Shown one piece after another: positions 50,053 to 58,238 of a stretch of DNA of 64,000 nt. Within the stretch, counting starts at the first letter, position 1; each line of letters opens with the position of its first letter. The translations under genes were made by a program, and so were the position numbers. Below the pieces are notes generated by a model, which was given only the letters and a program-made list of their open reading frames with translations, was not told the DNA's origin and made no database searches. The stretch lies in contig NZ_JAGSPI010000005.1 in the NCBI RefSeq assembly GCF_020381325.1, positions 62,001-126,000 on the forward strand, in the 5' to 3' direction. Origin of the DNA: Providencia vermicola. Lineage in GTDB: Bacteria > Pseudomonadota > Gammaproteobacteria > Enterobacterales > Enterobacteriaceae.

Positions 50053-50678
50053 GTTTACAAGAACTATATCGCTTACTCAGTAACCTTTTTCGTCAAGGCG
50101 TGGTCACCGAGGTGGATTTAGACAATGACTGTTGCCGCGTTCAAGTGGGGGAATTAGTGACTGACTGGATTAGATGGTTAGTGCATCGCGCTGGCGAGTC
50201 TCGCAGTTATTGGGCGCCGACGGTGGGTGAACAAGTGTTGATTGGGGCGATAGGCGGTGAGCTAACAACCGGTTTTGTTTTGGGTTCACTGTATAGCAAT
50301 GCGAACCCTGCGCCGACACATTCAGCCAATGCATTACACCACACTTTTCCCGATGGTGCGGTGATTGAATATGAGCCAGAAAACGGAACATTAAAGGCCG
50401 TCGGTATTAAAAAAGCGGTGATTGAGGCTAGTGATGAAATTAGTGCAACGACCAAAAAAGTGATTTGCACCGCCTCCGTCGAAATCAAGCTCGATACACC
50501 GAACGTGATTTGTACCAATAACCTCACCACCGCCACATTGAATGTGAAAAAGGGCGGTGAAATGACGGGTGATTTTAACCATCACAGCGGGTCGATAACC
50601 TCCAATGGCGTGGTTATACACACTCACCAACATGGCGGTGTGCGTTCGGGTGGGGACACCTCAGGGAAACCAATATGA
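50049..50678 (+). CDS. V: Baseplate spike protein V
   Basis: A 209-aa protein (P2 V about 211). RQGVVTEVDLDNDCCRVQVG and WIRWLVHRAGESRSYWAPTVGEQV form the OB fold, and the C-terminal beta-helical spike ends in VIHTHQHGG, whose histidines bind iron at the tip in P2. Confidence 0.95.
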   Translation: MSLQELYRLLSNLFRQGVVTEVDLDNDCCRVQVGELVTDWIRWLVHRAGESRSYWAPTVGEQVLIGAIGGELTTGFVLGSLYSNANPAPTHSANALHHTFPDGAVIEYEPENGTLKAVGIKKAVIEASDEISATTKKVICTASVEIKLDTPNVICTNNLTTATLNVKKGGEMTGDFNHHSGSITSNGVVIHTHQHGGVRSGGDTSGKPI

Positions 50679-51016
50679 AATATTGTGGCATGAATGCGAA
50701 AACTGGTCGAGGCCTGACAGACAGTGAACATATTCGCCAAAGTATCGCTGATATTTTGCGAACGCCGATTGGTTCGCGGGTGATGCGTCGGCAATACGGC
50801 TCACTATTGTATGACTTAATTGATCAGCCACAAAACCCTGCGCTGCGCCTGAAAATTATGAGTGCGTGTTATATGGCGTTAATGCAATGGGAGCCCCGCG
50901 TTAGGTTACAAACCATTGATTATATTCGTTCTGATGTTGGCGAAATGGGCGTGAGTTTATCGGGTGTCATTATGCAAACGGGTGAACCCATTTCGATTTC
51001 TATTCCTGTGAGGTAG
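50675..51016 (+). CDS. W: Baseplate protein W (gp25-like)
   Basis: A 113-aa protein (P2 W about 115). HIRQSIADILRTPIGSRVMR and YGSLLYDLIDQP are the gp25-family signature. Overlaps V by 4 bp. Confidence 0.95.
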   Translation: MKYCGMNAKTGRGLTDSEHIRQSIADILRTPIGSRVMRRQYGSLLYDLIDQPQNPALRLKIMSACYMALMQWEPRVRLQTIDYIRSDVGEMGVSLSGVIMQTGEPISISIPVR

Positions 51017-51020
51017 CAGC

Positions 51021-51932
51021 ATGGCAGCCAGTATTGATTTAAGTTTGTTACCCGCACCCGATGTTGTCGAGTTATTAGATTTTGAGGTGCTCTTTGCCGA
51101 GCGCAAAACTGCGTTAATCGCTGCTATGCCAGAAGAACAGCGGGAAGCTATCGCCCGTACATTAGAATTAGAATCTGAGCCACTCACTAAACTACTGCAA
51201 GAAAACTGTTACCGTGAACTGATTTTACGTCAGCGTATCAATGAAGCAGCTCGCGCAAGCATGGTGGCCTTTGCCACCGGTGCCGACCTTGACCAACTCG
51301 CGGCCAATAACAACGTGAAACGCTTGATACTTTCGGAGGGTGATGAAAGCGCCATCCCACCGATTGCACCGGTGTATGAGTCGGATTCCAATTTACGCAC
51401 GCGTATACCGGCCGCTTTCGAAGCGTTAAGCGTAGCTGGCCCGATTGGCAGTTATAAATATCATGCACGGTCTGCCGATGGCCGAGTCTCGGATGCGTCA
51501 GTCATTAGCCCGTTACCGGCTCATGTCACAGTTACTGTTTTATCCCGCGAGGGGAACGGCAGTGCGCCAGCGGATTTAATCGAAAAAGTGAATATTGCAT
51601 TAAACGATGAGGATGTTAGGCCAGTAGCTGATCGTGTGACAGTGCAATCGGCAACCATCGTTAACTATGAAATCGACGCGGTGATCTACTGCTACCCATC
51701 GCCAGAATATGAACCCATTATGGCTGCGGCAATGGAACAAGTGAAACGCTATGCGACACAGCAACACCGCTTAGGCCGTGACATTGTGCTTAGTGCGATT
51801 TATGCCGCGCTGCATGTTCAAGGCGTGCAACGTGTGGAGCTGAAAAAGCCGGTTGCAAATATCAAATTGGATAAAACACAGGCCAGCTTCTGCACACAAA
51901 TCAATGTGGCATTAGGGGGCTCAGATGAATAA
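51021..51932 (+). CDS. J: Baseplate protein J
   Basis: A 303-aa protein (P2 J 302). LLPAPDVVELLDFEVLFAERK and RIPAAFEALSVAGPIGSYKY are characteristic wedge-protein segments. Overlaps I by 8 bp. Confidence 0.95.
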   Translation: MAASIDLSLLPAPDVVELLDFEVLFAERKTALIAAMPEEQREAIARTLELESEPLTKLLQENCYRELILRQRINEAARASMVAFATGADLDQLAANNNVKRLILSEGDESAIPPIAPVYESDSNLRTRIPAAFEALSVAGPIGSYKYHARSADGRVSDASVISPLPAHVTVTVLSREGNGSAPADLIEKVNIALNDEDVRPVADRVTVQSATIVNYEIDAVIYCYPSPEYEPIMAAAMEQVKRYATQQHRLGRDIVLSAIYAALHVQGVQRVELKKPVANIKLDKTQASFCTQINVALGGSDE

Positions 51933-52536
51933 TCGTTTATTGCCCGTGGGTTCATCCCCGTTAGAGCTCGCGGCAGCTGAATCACTGGCACAAATTGAGC
52001 GTGTGCCTATTCCTATTCGCGTTCTATGGAACCCTGATAAGTGCCCTGTGCATTTGCTGCCGTATTTGGCGTGGGCGTTTAGTGTTGACCGGTGGGATAA
52101 AAACTGGACGGAAAAAGCCAAGCGGGATGCCGTGAAAGCCGCGATGTTTATTCATAAGCATAAGGGTACGATAGGCGCCTTGCGCCGCGTAGTTGAGCCG
52201 TTGGGTTATTTAATTCGCGTGATTGAGTGGTGGAAAACCAACGAAACCGCCGGCACGTTTCGCCTTGATATCGGGGTGCTTGAAACTGGTATTACTGAGG
52301 AAATGTATCAAGAGTTAGAAGCATTGATTTTTGATGCCAAGCCGGCGAGCCGTCATTTAGTCGGGCTCACTATTCAACTAGAAACCAAAGGCCAAATCTA
52401 TTGTTCCGTGGCTAGCTATAGCGGTGATGAATTAACCGTTTACCCATACACGCCAGATGTGATCAGCTCAGGCGGCATGATTTCCACAGGGGCAGCGATA
52501 CATGTTATTGATGAAATGAGGGTGACTCTCCAATGA
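51925..52536 (+). CDS. I: Tail protein I
   Basis: A 203-aa protein (P2 I about 176). LLPVGSSPLELAAAESLA and CPVHLLPYLAWAFSVDRWD are diagnostic. The C-terminal extension (about 25 residues, YPYTPDVISSGGM) is beyond the P2 length. Confidence 0.95.
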   Translation: MNNRLLPVGSSPLELAAAESLAQIERVPIPIRVLWNPDKCPVHLLPYLAWAFSVDRWDKNWTEKAKRDAVKAAMFIHKHKGTIGALRRVVEPLGYLIRVIEWWKTNETAGTFRLDIGVLETGITEEMYQELEALIFDAKPASRHLVGLTIQLETKGQIYCSVASYSGDELTVYPYTPDVISSGGMISTGAAIHVIDEMRVTLQ

Positions 52537-53414
52537 AATATTTTGCATTGCTTACCACTTACGGTGAAAAAGTGCTCGCAGAGGCGACTGCCCTCGGCAC
52601 GAAAATTGAATTAACACACATGGCAGTTGGTGACGGTGGCGGGAGCTTGCCAACGCCAGATACCAATCAAACTAAGTTGATCAAAGAACAGCGCCGAGCT
52701 GCCATTAATACGTTATTTATTGATGAACAAAATAAAAACCAAATCATTGCTGAGCAGGTCATTCCTGAAAACGAAGGCGGTTGGTGGGTGCGTGAAATCG
52801 GTTTATTCGATAAAGCGGGTAACTTGATTGCAATTGCTAACAGTCCAGAAACCTATAAGCCAAAACTGGTTGAAGGTTCAGGGCGCACGCTTACGGTTCG
52901 TATTGTTTTAATTGTTAGTCATACCGAGTCGGTGATATTAAAAATTGACCCTGCGGTTGTATTGGTCACTCGTAACTACATGAATACAGTTTTAAAAAAT
53001 GCCATGGCTGGGTACGTGCCAATATCTCGGATGATTAACAACAAGCCACTAAATAAAAACATTCAGCTATTAGCTAGCGATATCGGCACCTATAACAAAA
53101 CGGAGATAAACGAAAAAATTCAAGAAACGTATAACAAAAACACGGCAAAAAAGTACCAAAATGGTTGGTGGATATGTGGTGACACAGGATTGATTATTCA
53201 ATGGGCTCACTATACACATCACACAGGAACGCATTATTTTCAGCTCCCCATGAAATTTCCGAATGCAGGGTTATTTTGCCTCGGTTATGTGGCAAGTGCA
53301 CTTGATTATGATAATGATGAACAATCGCAGTCAGCACAATTAATTGACAACTCGACTGTCAAAGTTACCATCGATAATGGACTAAAAACCGCGGTATTGG
53401 CAATAGGTTACTAA
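52533..53414 (+). CDS. H: Tail fibre protein H (short)
   Basis: A 293-aa protein, far shorter than P2 H (about 669). The N-terminal 150 residues (ATALGTKIELTHMAVGDGGG, ENEGGWWVREIGLFDKAGNLI) attach to the baseplate as in P2. The shaft is short and the C-terminus (from about residue 210) is a distinct receptor-binding module (WWICGDTGLIIQW..THYFQLP). The tip should set host range. Confidence 0.9.
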   Translation: MKYFALLTTYGEKVLAEATALGTKIELTHMAVGDGGGSLPTPDTNQTKLIKEQRRAAINTLFIDEQNKNQIIAEQVIPENEGGWWVREIGLFDKAGNLIAIANSPETYKPKLVEGSGRTLTVRIVLIVSHTESVILKIDPAVVLVTRNYMNTVLKNAMAGYVPISRMINNKPLNKNIQLLASDIGTYNKTEINEKIQETYNKNTAKKYQNGWWICGDTGLIIQWAHYTHHTGTHYFQLPMKFPNAGLFCLGYVASALDYDNDEQSQSAQLIDNSTVKVTIDNGLKTAVLAIGY

Positions 53415-53424
53415 GGATATCAAC

Positions 53425-53850
53425 ATGTATTATTACAGCGCTATCGAAAATATATTCTGCTTAAAACAGCTTAAACAACGCTATGTGGATGCGGGGCATT
53501 TTCCTAAAGATGCCATCGAAGTAAGCGAAGCGATTTGGTTAGAATTTGCAGGGTCTTCCCCTCCGAAAGGCAAGGAACGTATCGCGGGAGAAAATGGTTT
53601 ACCTGCTTGGCAAACTATCTCACCGCCTAGCCATGCTCAGTTAGTGGGTGAGGCTGAAAAGAAAAAATATAAATTATTGAACACGGCAACGGCGGCAATT
53701 GCCCCATTGCAAGATGCTGTTGACTTGAAAATTGCAACCCAAGTTGAAATTGCGCAATTAAAAGATTGGAAAGAATATCGAGTAAAGCTTCACCGCCTTG
53801 ATACATCACAGGCACCTAATATTGTGTGGCCGAATATTTCAACAGATTGA
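53425..53850 (+). CDS. G: Tail fibre assembly protein G (Tfa-like)
   Basis: A 141-aa chaperone directly after H. Its conserved C-terminus is LQDAVDLKIATQVEIAQL, then KDWKEYRVKLHRLDTSQAP. A decayed copy of the same C-terminus lies at 55783-55922. Confidence 0.92.
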   Translation: MYYYSAIENIFCLKQLKQRYVDAGHFPKDAIEVSEAIWLEFAGSSPPKGKERIAGENGLPAWQTISPPSHAQLVGEAEKKKYKLLNTATAAIAPLQDAVDLKIATQVEIAQLKDWKEYRVKLHRLDTSQAPNIVWPNISTD

Positions 53851-54293
53851 TTTTAAGAATAATTTTAATGGCTTTATTTATTTCTCCGTGATTGGAAGAA
53901 AGTTTGTCTGAATATTTTATCAGGCAATTGAAGCGTGATCTGTAACTCGTTATAGTCAGTTTGCAACGAAAAAATTCGTTGTCGTGGATTAGCGTCCCGA
54001 AAAATGAAAGAGGGAAAACCGCATAGGTATTACAATATGCGGGCAGCTACACCTGTATTGTAACAATGGTGGGCTGGACAAGGGCATTGAAAGATGCGCC
54101 GGATCCCTCTGTTTACCGGTAACGCTAACTTTGTTCAGTTCACCACCCTTGAAATTAGTGTTTTTTGGTGGTGAGCCCAACGTTAAATAACAGAGGGTAG
54201 TCATCATGGAAAAGACGGCTAAAATACCTTTCTACAGCACCTTTTTGTATCCCCAGTTACCGCTATACACTTTATTCCTCTAGGTGGTGAACC
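53851..54293 (+). other. Leader region with Ash/Icd-like mini-ORFs at the Z/fun position
   Basis: No gene over 40 codons on this strand, but short overlapping frames: ATG 54094 encodes 26 residues (MRRIPLFTGNANFVQFTTLE at the start), an overlapping frame reads TMVGWTRALKDAPDP, and ATG 54206 encodes MEKTAKIPFYSTFLYPQLPL. These strings recur upstream of small genes in phages and P4-like islands (Ash/Icd-like). Function unknown; probably regulatory. Confidence 0.45.
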
Positions 54294-54476
54294 ATGTATA
54301 ATCAACCGCCTTGTGAATTAGACGAAATTATCGACCAGTGTCGCGCTTTAATTTATGCCATCGTGACAGTTGAATCCCAAGAAGCGAAAGAAACACTTAG
54401 CTTTATTTTATGGGAACATATGGATGAATTACATAAAGCGTATTTAAAAGAGATGAACACACCGAACATTGCATAA
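54294..54476 (+). CDS. 60-aa conserved-looking phage protein
   Basis: A 60-aa acidic helical protein (LDEIIDQCRALIYAIVTVES, FILWEHMDELHKAYL) with GGTGGTGAACC just upstream. Proteins of this look follow Ash/Icd-like leaders in enterobacterial prophages. Function unknown. Confidence 0.6.
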   Translation: MYNQPPCELDEIIDQCRALIYAIVTVESQEAKETLSFILWEHMDELHKAYLKEMNTPNIA

Positions 54477-54586
54477 TAAGGTTCAATTCTTAGGTCGCTA
54501 ACTGTTTAAAAACGTGATAGAAGTGTCTCTGAAAGGCATTGAAGTTGATGAAGAGTTAGGAAAATGTAGTGACTATAAAAGCGAAA

Positions 54587-54616
54587 CCCCGAGAGGGACC
54601 TAAGTCTGTCTCGGGG
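54587..54616 (+). other. Strong stem-loop upstream of the HEPN gene
   Basis: CCCCGAGA / TCTCGGGG, perfect 8-bp GC-rich stem with a 14-nt loop and no T run, 82 bp before the HEPN gene. It may control translation or be part of a small RNA. A 29-codon GTG frame (54514-54603) runs into its first arm. Confidence 0.5.
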
Positions 54617-54698
54617 ATCTAAGTAGATTGTTGGGGGCGCTTAGTGTAATCACCAGAGGGGCCAAACCAACTGCTCTGTTAAAGGATTCTAAACGCTC

Positions 54699-55739
54699 AT
54701 GGCAGAAAGTCAAGTACCTTACACGTATGATGGTCTGGAAGATAACCTTATTCAAGGTTTATCGGCAGCTCGTTTTGCACCTTACTTAAAAAGTGCAGGG
54801 TTTAATCAACACTATGCATTTAGCCTGTACTTATATAATGCACGTCTCTCGAAAGCTTTTCTTTATCCACTTCATATTCTCGAAGTCACACTTCGCAACA
54901 GGATGAATGATATTTTCAGTGTGAATTTTGATGACAAATGGTTCCAAGATAAACATTTTAGGTCGGGTCTATCAGAGCAAAGTAGGGACGCACTTGATCG
55001 AGGAATAGATAGGGCGAAAAGGCCTACTAAAGAGGATATTGTCTCGACGCTGACATTTGATTTTTGGTCAAACTTATTTCGGGCAGAATATGACCGGTCT
55101 ATTTGGCAAACGAACATGAAAACGCTATTGCCTAACATTAATCTTACGCGAAAAGAATTTGAAAAAGCAGTCAAAGAAATCAATGAATTTAGAAATCGAA
55201 TAGCGCACTATGAGCCAATTCATAAAATAAACCTAAGTGAAATGCACGTTGCTATTCTTAAAATGTTGTCATGGCTTTCAAAAGATATTAGCGAATGGGT
55301 AAAACATCACTCTACCGTCAATGAATGTTTGCGTATGCGGCCATCACTAAGAAACGATGGATATCTTTTAGTCAGCGAACGGTGTGATAGTGATTTCCAA
55401 ATCCTGTCTTTAAATGACAGTATCAGTAAAATTAAAGACGCACATTTTTCGTTATGCATTGACCTTCAAAATAAAATACAAACCGTACTTAATCATGAAT
55501 ATCTAGCAAAATATTTGATGCTGCACCTCGAAGATGAAGAGATCATGTTAGACCTTAAATCTCATGAAATTAACCATCTTATCACGAAGCTCAACCTTAA
55601 CCGGAATATGAGTCTATGCGATGCTAATGAACATTATAAAACCATTGGTAAATATCTTAAGGGAAAATCCCAGTTTCTCGTTGTTTTAGACAATGAAAAT
55701 CCACTAGGCGTAATAGAAAAATCCCATCGTAGGTATTAA
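54699..55739 (+). CDS. Abi-like HEPN protein with CBS-like C-terminus, candidate phage defence
   Basis: A 346-aa protein. The N-terminal half resembles the Abi_2 (AbiD/AbiF) family: LSAARFAPYLKSAG..YNARLSKAFLYPLHILEVTLRNRM, and the HEPN RNase motif R165-N-x3-H170 in EFRNRIAHYEPIH. The C-terminal 35 residues (FLVVLDNENPLGVIEKS) look like half a CBS domain, hinting at nucleotide sensing. It sits between G and the tail operon, where P2 carries the exclusion gene fun(Z). An RNase acting on infection is inference. Confidence 0.7.
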   Translation: MAESQVPYTYDGLEDNLIQGLSAARFAPYLKSAGFNQHYAFSLYLYNARLSKAFLYPLHILEVTLRNRMNDIFSVNFDDKWFQDKHFRSGLSEQSRDALDRGIDRAKRPTKEDIVSTLTFDFWSNLFRAEYDRSIWQTNMKTLLPNINLTRKEFEKAVKEINEFRNRIAHYEPIHKINLSEMHVAILKMLSWLSKDISEWVKHHSTVNECLRMRPSLRNDGYLLVSERCDSDFQILSLNDSISKIKDAHFSLCIDLQNKIQTVLNHEYLAKYLMLHLEDEEIMLDLKSHEINHLITKLNLNRNMSLCDANEHYKTIGKYLKGKSQFLVVLDNENPLGVIEKSHRRY

Positions 55740-55782
55740 AAACCCTTTATATGCGGTCTTGGGAGGCATAGTTAATGAGGCG

Positions 55783-55922
55783 ACATTTCAATATGCTGTT
55801 GACCTCTTGGTATTGCGACAGATGAAGAACAGGAGTCGTTAAAGGCTTGGAAAGAGTATTGAGTGCAGGTGAATAGGGTGGATGTTGGGGGAGGTGAGAG
55901 GGGTAATTGGCCTAAAATATAG
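55783..55922 (+). pseudogene. Decayed tail fibre assembly gene fragment
   Basis: Translated in two frames, the stretch reads TFQYAVDL, then LGIATDEEQESLKAWKEY, a stop (TGA), and VQVNRVDV..NWPKI, paralleling the C-terminus of the intact G protein (LQDAVDLKIATQVEIAQLKD..KEYRVKLHRLD..WPNI). At least one frameshift and one stop interrupt it, and the 5' part is missing. It marks an old G gene displaced by fibre exchange or by insertion of the HEPN cargo. Confidence 0.75.
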
Positions 55923-55994
55923 GAGTATTTAACTTAAGGTGTTTAGTGAGATCGGGTAAGCTGCTTTAAACTATTTAAAATAAAAGGAATAAAA

Positions 55995-57788
55995 TTGATG
56001 GATACAAAAAACTTCGAACTAACATTAGATGACTTTCTGTTAATAGATCAACAAAAAATATTAGATACTTGCTCTAATCCAATTTGTTCGGAGCTACTTC
56101 ATTCATTTTTAGATATAGCAAATGCAGGTTCTGATATAGCAATGATTCTTGCAAAGTTATGTGCTGTAAGGTTTTCACCGAATGAAAGTAAGAGTCCTTT
56201 TCAGGGGTATCGCATCATAGATGATAAATATGGCTTTTTACCTAGAGGTTTTCCTGATGAAATATTCGTTACTTTAAAAAACGTTTATCCTAAAGTAATT
56301 ATTCCAGACCTGAAAGCAAGAATAGCAGATGTTATATGGACAGCTAAGCCTAATAAATTAAATACAGTAGATGATGCATATTCTGCTATTGACTCATATG
56401 TAGAGTCAGCTAAGGAATTGATAAAATTAGGAGCTAATGAATATGATATCGTAAATAGGATTAAACGTGCATTACAGTTAAGTAAATTATTTAAACGAGA
56501 CAGTCAACGGCCTGATTTTTTTAATAAAGTATCTTGTCTTATTAAAGATGAACTAGATAAGGCTATAGGTGGTTACTATAGTAGAGACCTATTAGAGCTA
56601 TCTCTTAACGCCAAAATCACTACTGATAATGATGTTGTTAATATTTCAAAGAATTATGCTGAAGAATATTTGAATGAAGAAAAATTTAGTATTGCAATTG
56701 ATTTTTTTAGTTTGGCTATAAAGGCTGCAAGCTATTTAAATGATAAAAATGAAGAAAGTAAACTCTGGAGAAAAATGTCAGATGCATATGTGAAATATAG
56801 TGAAAAACAAGATTCGGGTATGTTGTCATCTTCATATATTTTAAAAGCTATTGAGTGTTTGGATAAAGTTCCGAACGTAAGGGATGAGCGAGATAAATTA
56901 TATTCTCTAATGAGAGATTATCAGAAGGAAATAAAGTATCAAATGTGTGAGTTTGTTTCAGACCCAATTGATTTAACTGAAATTATAAATGAATCAAAAC
57001 AAGTAATTAATGGAAAAGATTTATTTGATACGTTATTTAGGTTTTCTTGCATGCTAGCGCAACCAACTCGTTTTGCTAAAATTCAAGAAGAAGCTAAAAA
57101 AGATTTAGGTAATGGAGGGTTAATTTATGATTTTGGCGCCCAATACTATGACCATGATGGGATGCTAGTTGCAAAAGTCCCTAGTGCTTTAGATATTGTA
57201 GAATTAGATGGCTCACCACAGCTTTGGTCAGTAATGATGAAGCATTTAAAAATGAATCATGAGTTAATTATTCAAGCAAAAATATTACCTGCATTAGAAA
57301 ATATATTATTAAAATATAATATAAACATTACATCCATAAAAAATATTTTTATAAATAATCCGTTTATACCAGTAGGGCATGAACTGTTCTACTTAAAAGG
57401 AGTAATTGCAGGGTTCGATGGTGATTACCTTACAGCTAATCATCTTTTAGTTCCTCAAATTGAAAACTCTCTTAGATATTTGATGAAATTAAATGAAAAA
57501 GAACCAAGTTCGTTACATCCTAGTGGCAGTCAAGAGCGAAATGGGCTAAAATATGTACTTGAAGACCCTTTTATAATTGACTTGCTTGGTGAGGATATAG
57601 TATTTAATTTGAAAGCTATACTAATTGACGAAGTATACGGGGGTATCAGACATAAACTATCACATGGTTATATTCCTGCAAATTTCTTTTATTCATATCA
57701 TGCAGTTTATTCATGGTGGTTAACTCTCTACATTTTAATGATACCTTTTAGTCAAAAATGGAAAGATAAGTACGAAAAAATCAAATGA
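55995..57788 (+). CDS. DUF4209-like HEPN protein, candidate phage defence
   Basis: A 597-aa, mostly helical soluble protein with AT-rich composition. The C-terminal domain (about 490-585: NHLLVPQIENSLRYLMKL..LGEDIVFNLKAILIDEVYGGIRHKLSHG) matches DUF4209 as I recall it, with a HEPN-type R552-x4-H557 motif in IRHKLSHG. The middle (about 220-330) has TPR-like helices. It is alone on its side of the hairpin and convergent with tail gene U. Confidence 0.65.
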   Translation: MMDTKNFELTLDDFLLIDQQKILDTCSNPICSELLHSFLDIANAGSDIAMILAKLCAVRFSPNESKSPFQGYRIIDDKYGFLPRGFPDEIFVTLKNVYPKVIIPDLKARIADVIWTAKPNKLNTVDDAYSAIDSYVESAKELIKLGANEYDIVNRIKRALQLSKLFKRDSQRPDFFNKVSCLIKDELDKAIGGYYSRDLLELSLNAKITTDNDVVNISKNYAEEYLNEEKFSIAIDFFSLAIKAASYLNDKNEESKLWRKMSDAYVKYSEKQDSGMLSSSYILKAIECLDKVPNVRDERDKLYSLMRDYQKEIKYQMCEFVSDPIDLTEIINESKQVINGKDLFDTLFRFSCMLAQPTRFAKIQEEAKKDLGNGGLIYDFGAQYYDHDGMLVAKVPSALDIVELDGSPQLWSVMMKHLKMNHELIIQAKILPALENILLKYNINITSIKNIFINNPFIPVGHELFYLKGVIAGFDGDYLTANHLLVPQIENSLRYLMKLNEKEPSSLHPSGSQERNGLKYVLEDPFIIDLLGEDIVFNLKAILIDEVYGGIRHKLSHGYIPANFFYSYHAVYSWWLTLYILMIPFSQKWKDKYEKIK

Positions 57789-57792
57789 TAAA

Positions 57793-57817
57793 ATAGCGCC
57801 TATTTATGAGGCGCTAT
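57793..57817 (-). terminator. Terminator between the DUF4209-like gene and U
   Basis: A perfect 9-bp stem ATAGCGCCT / AGGCGCTAT with a 7-nt loop and TTTTATC on the minus strand, just past the U stop. Confidence 0.75.
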
Positions 57818-57824
57818 GAGTTTA

Positions 57825-58235
57825 TTAACTAATAAAGTTACATAATCTCTCCCTAACATCCTCACTAACCCGACTTAATGACAGGGTAAAATCTATTTTC
57901 TTCGCCTTACCATCGGTAAAAAATTCCGTTCTATCGGTCACTAAATTAGTTATCACATACATTCCATAAATGGTACCTGTGCCCTCAATCAGCGGTAATG
58001 GTCGGGCAACATAGGCCGAGGTTTTCAACAGTTCCAGCGACACATCACCGCCGGTCACTTCGGGGTAAAGTGTGCCAGCCAGCGTGATTTTATCTTCACC
58101 TGCTCCCACGTACTGCCATTTTGCACTGCGGCCAACGCGGTCATTTTTCACATGGCGAAAGTCGAGCGAATGATTAAATGTTTGATAAGGGGCGGTGCGT
58201 AGTTCAAACACAAACATGCCATAAATCATCATCAT
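57825..58235 (-). CDS. U: Tail protein U
   Basis: A 136-aa protein (P2 U about 159). MMMIYGMFVFELRTAPYQTF, DKITLAGTLYPEVTGG and KKIDFTLSLSRVSEDVRERL match U; the C-terminal 20 or so residues of P2 U are missing. It lies last in the inverted FI-U operon, and the shortened end abuts the cargo junction. Confidence 0.92.
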   Translation of the reverse strand: MMMIYGMFVFELRTAPYQTFNHSLDFRHVKNDRVGRSAKWQYVGAGEDKITLAGTLYPEVTGGDVSLELLKTSAYVARPLPLIEGTGTIYGMYVITNLVTDRTEFFTDGKAKKIDFTLSLSRVSEDVRERLCNFIS

Positions 58236-58238
58236 AAT

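Noticed and set aside
53989-54207. 72-codon leftward frame in the Ash/Icd-like region
   Set aside because: No ribosome site and antisense to the more recognisable mini-ORFs.
54514-54603. 29-codon GTG-start frame (VIEVSLKGIEVDEELGKC)
   Set aside because: Protein-like wording but no ribosome site and an immediately upstream in-frame stop; too weak to call as a gene.
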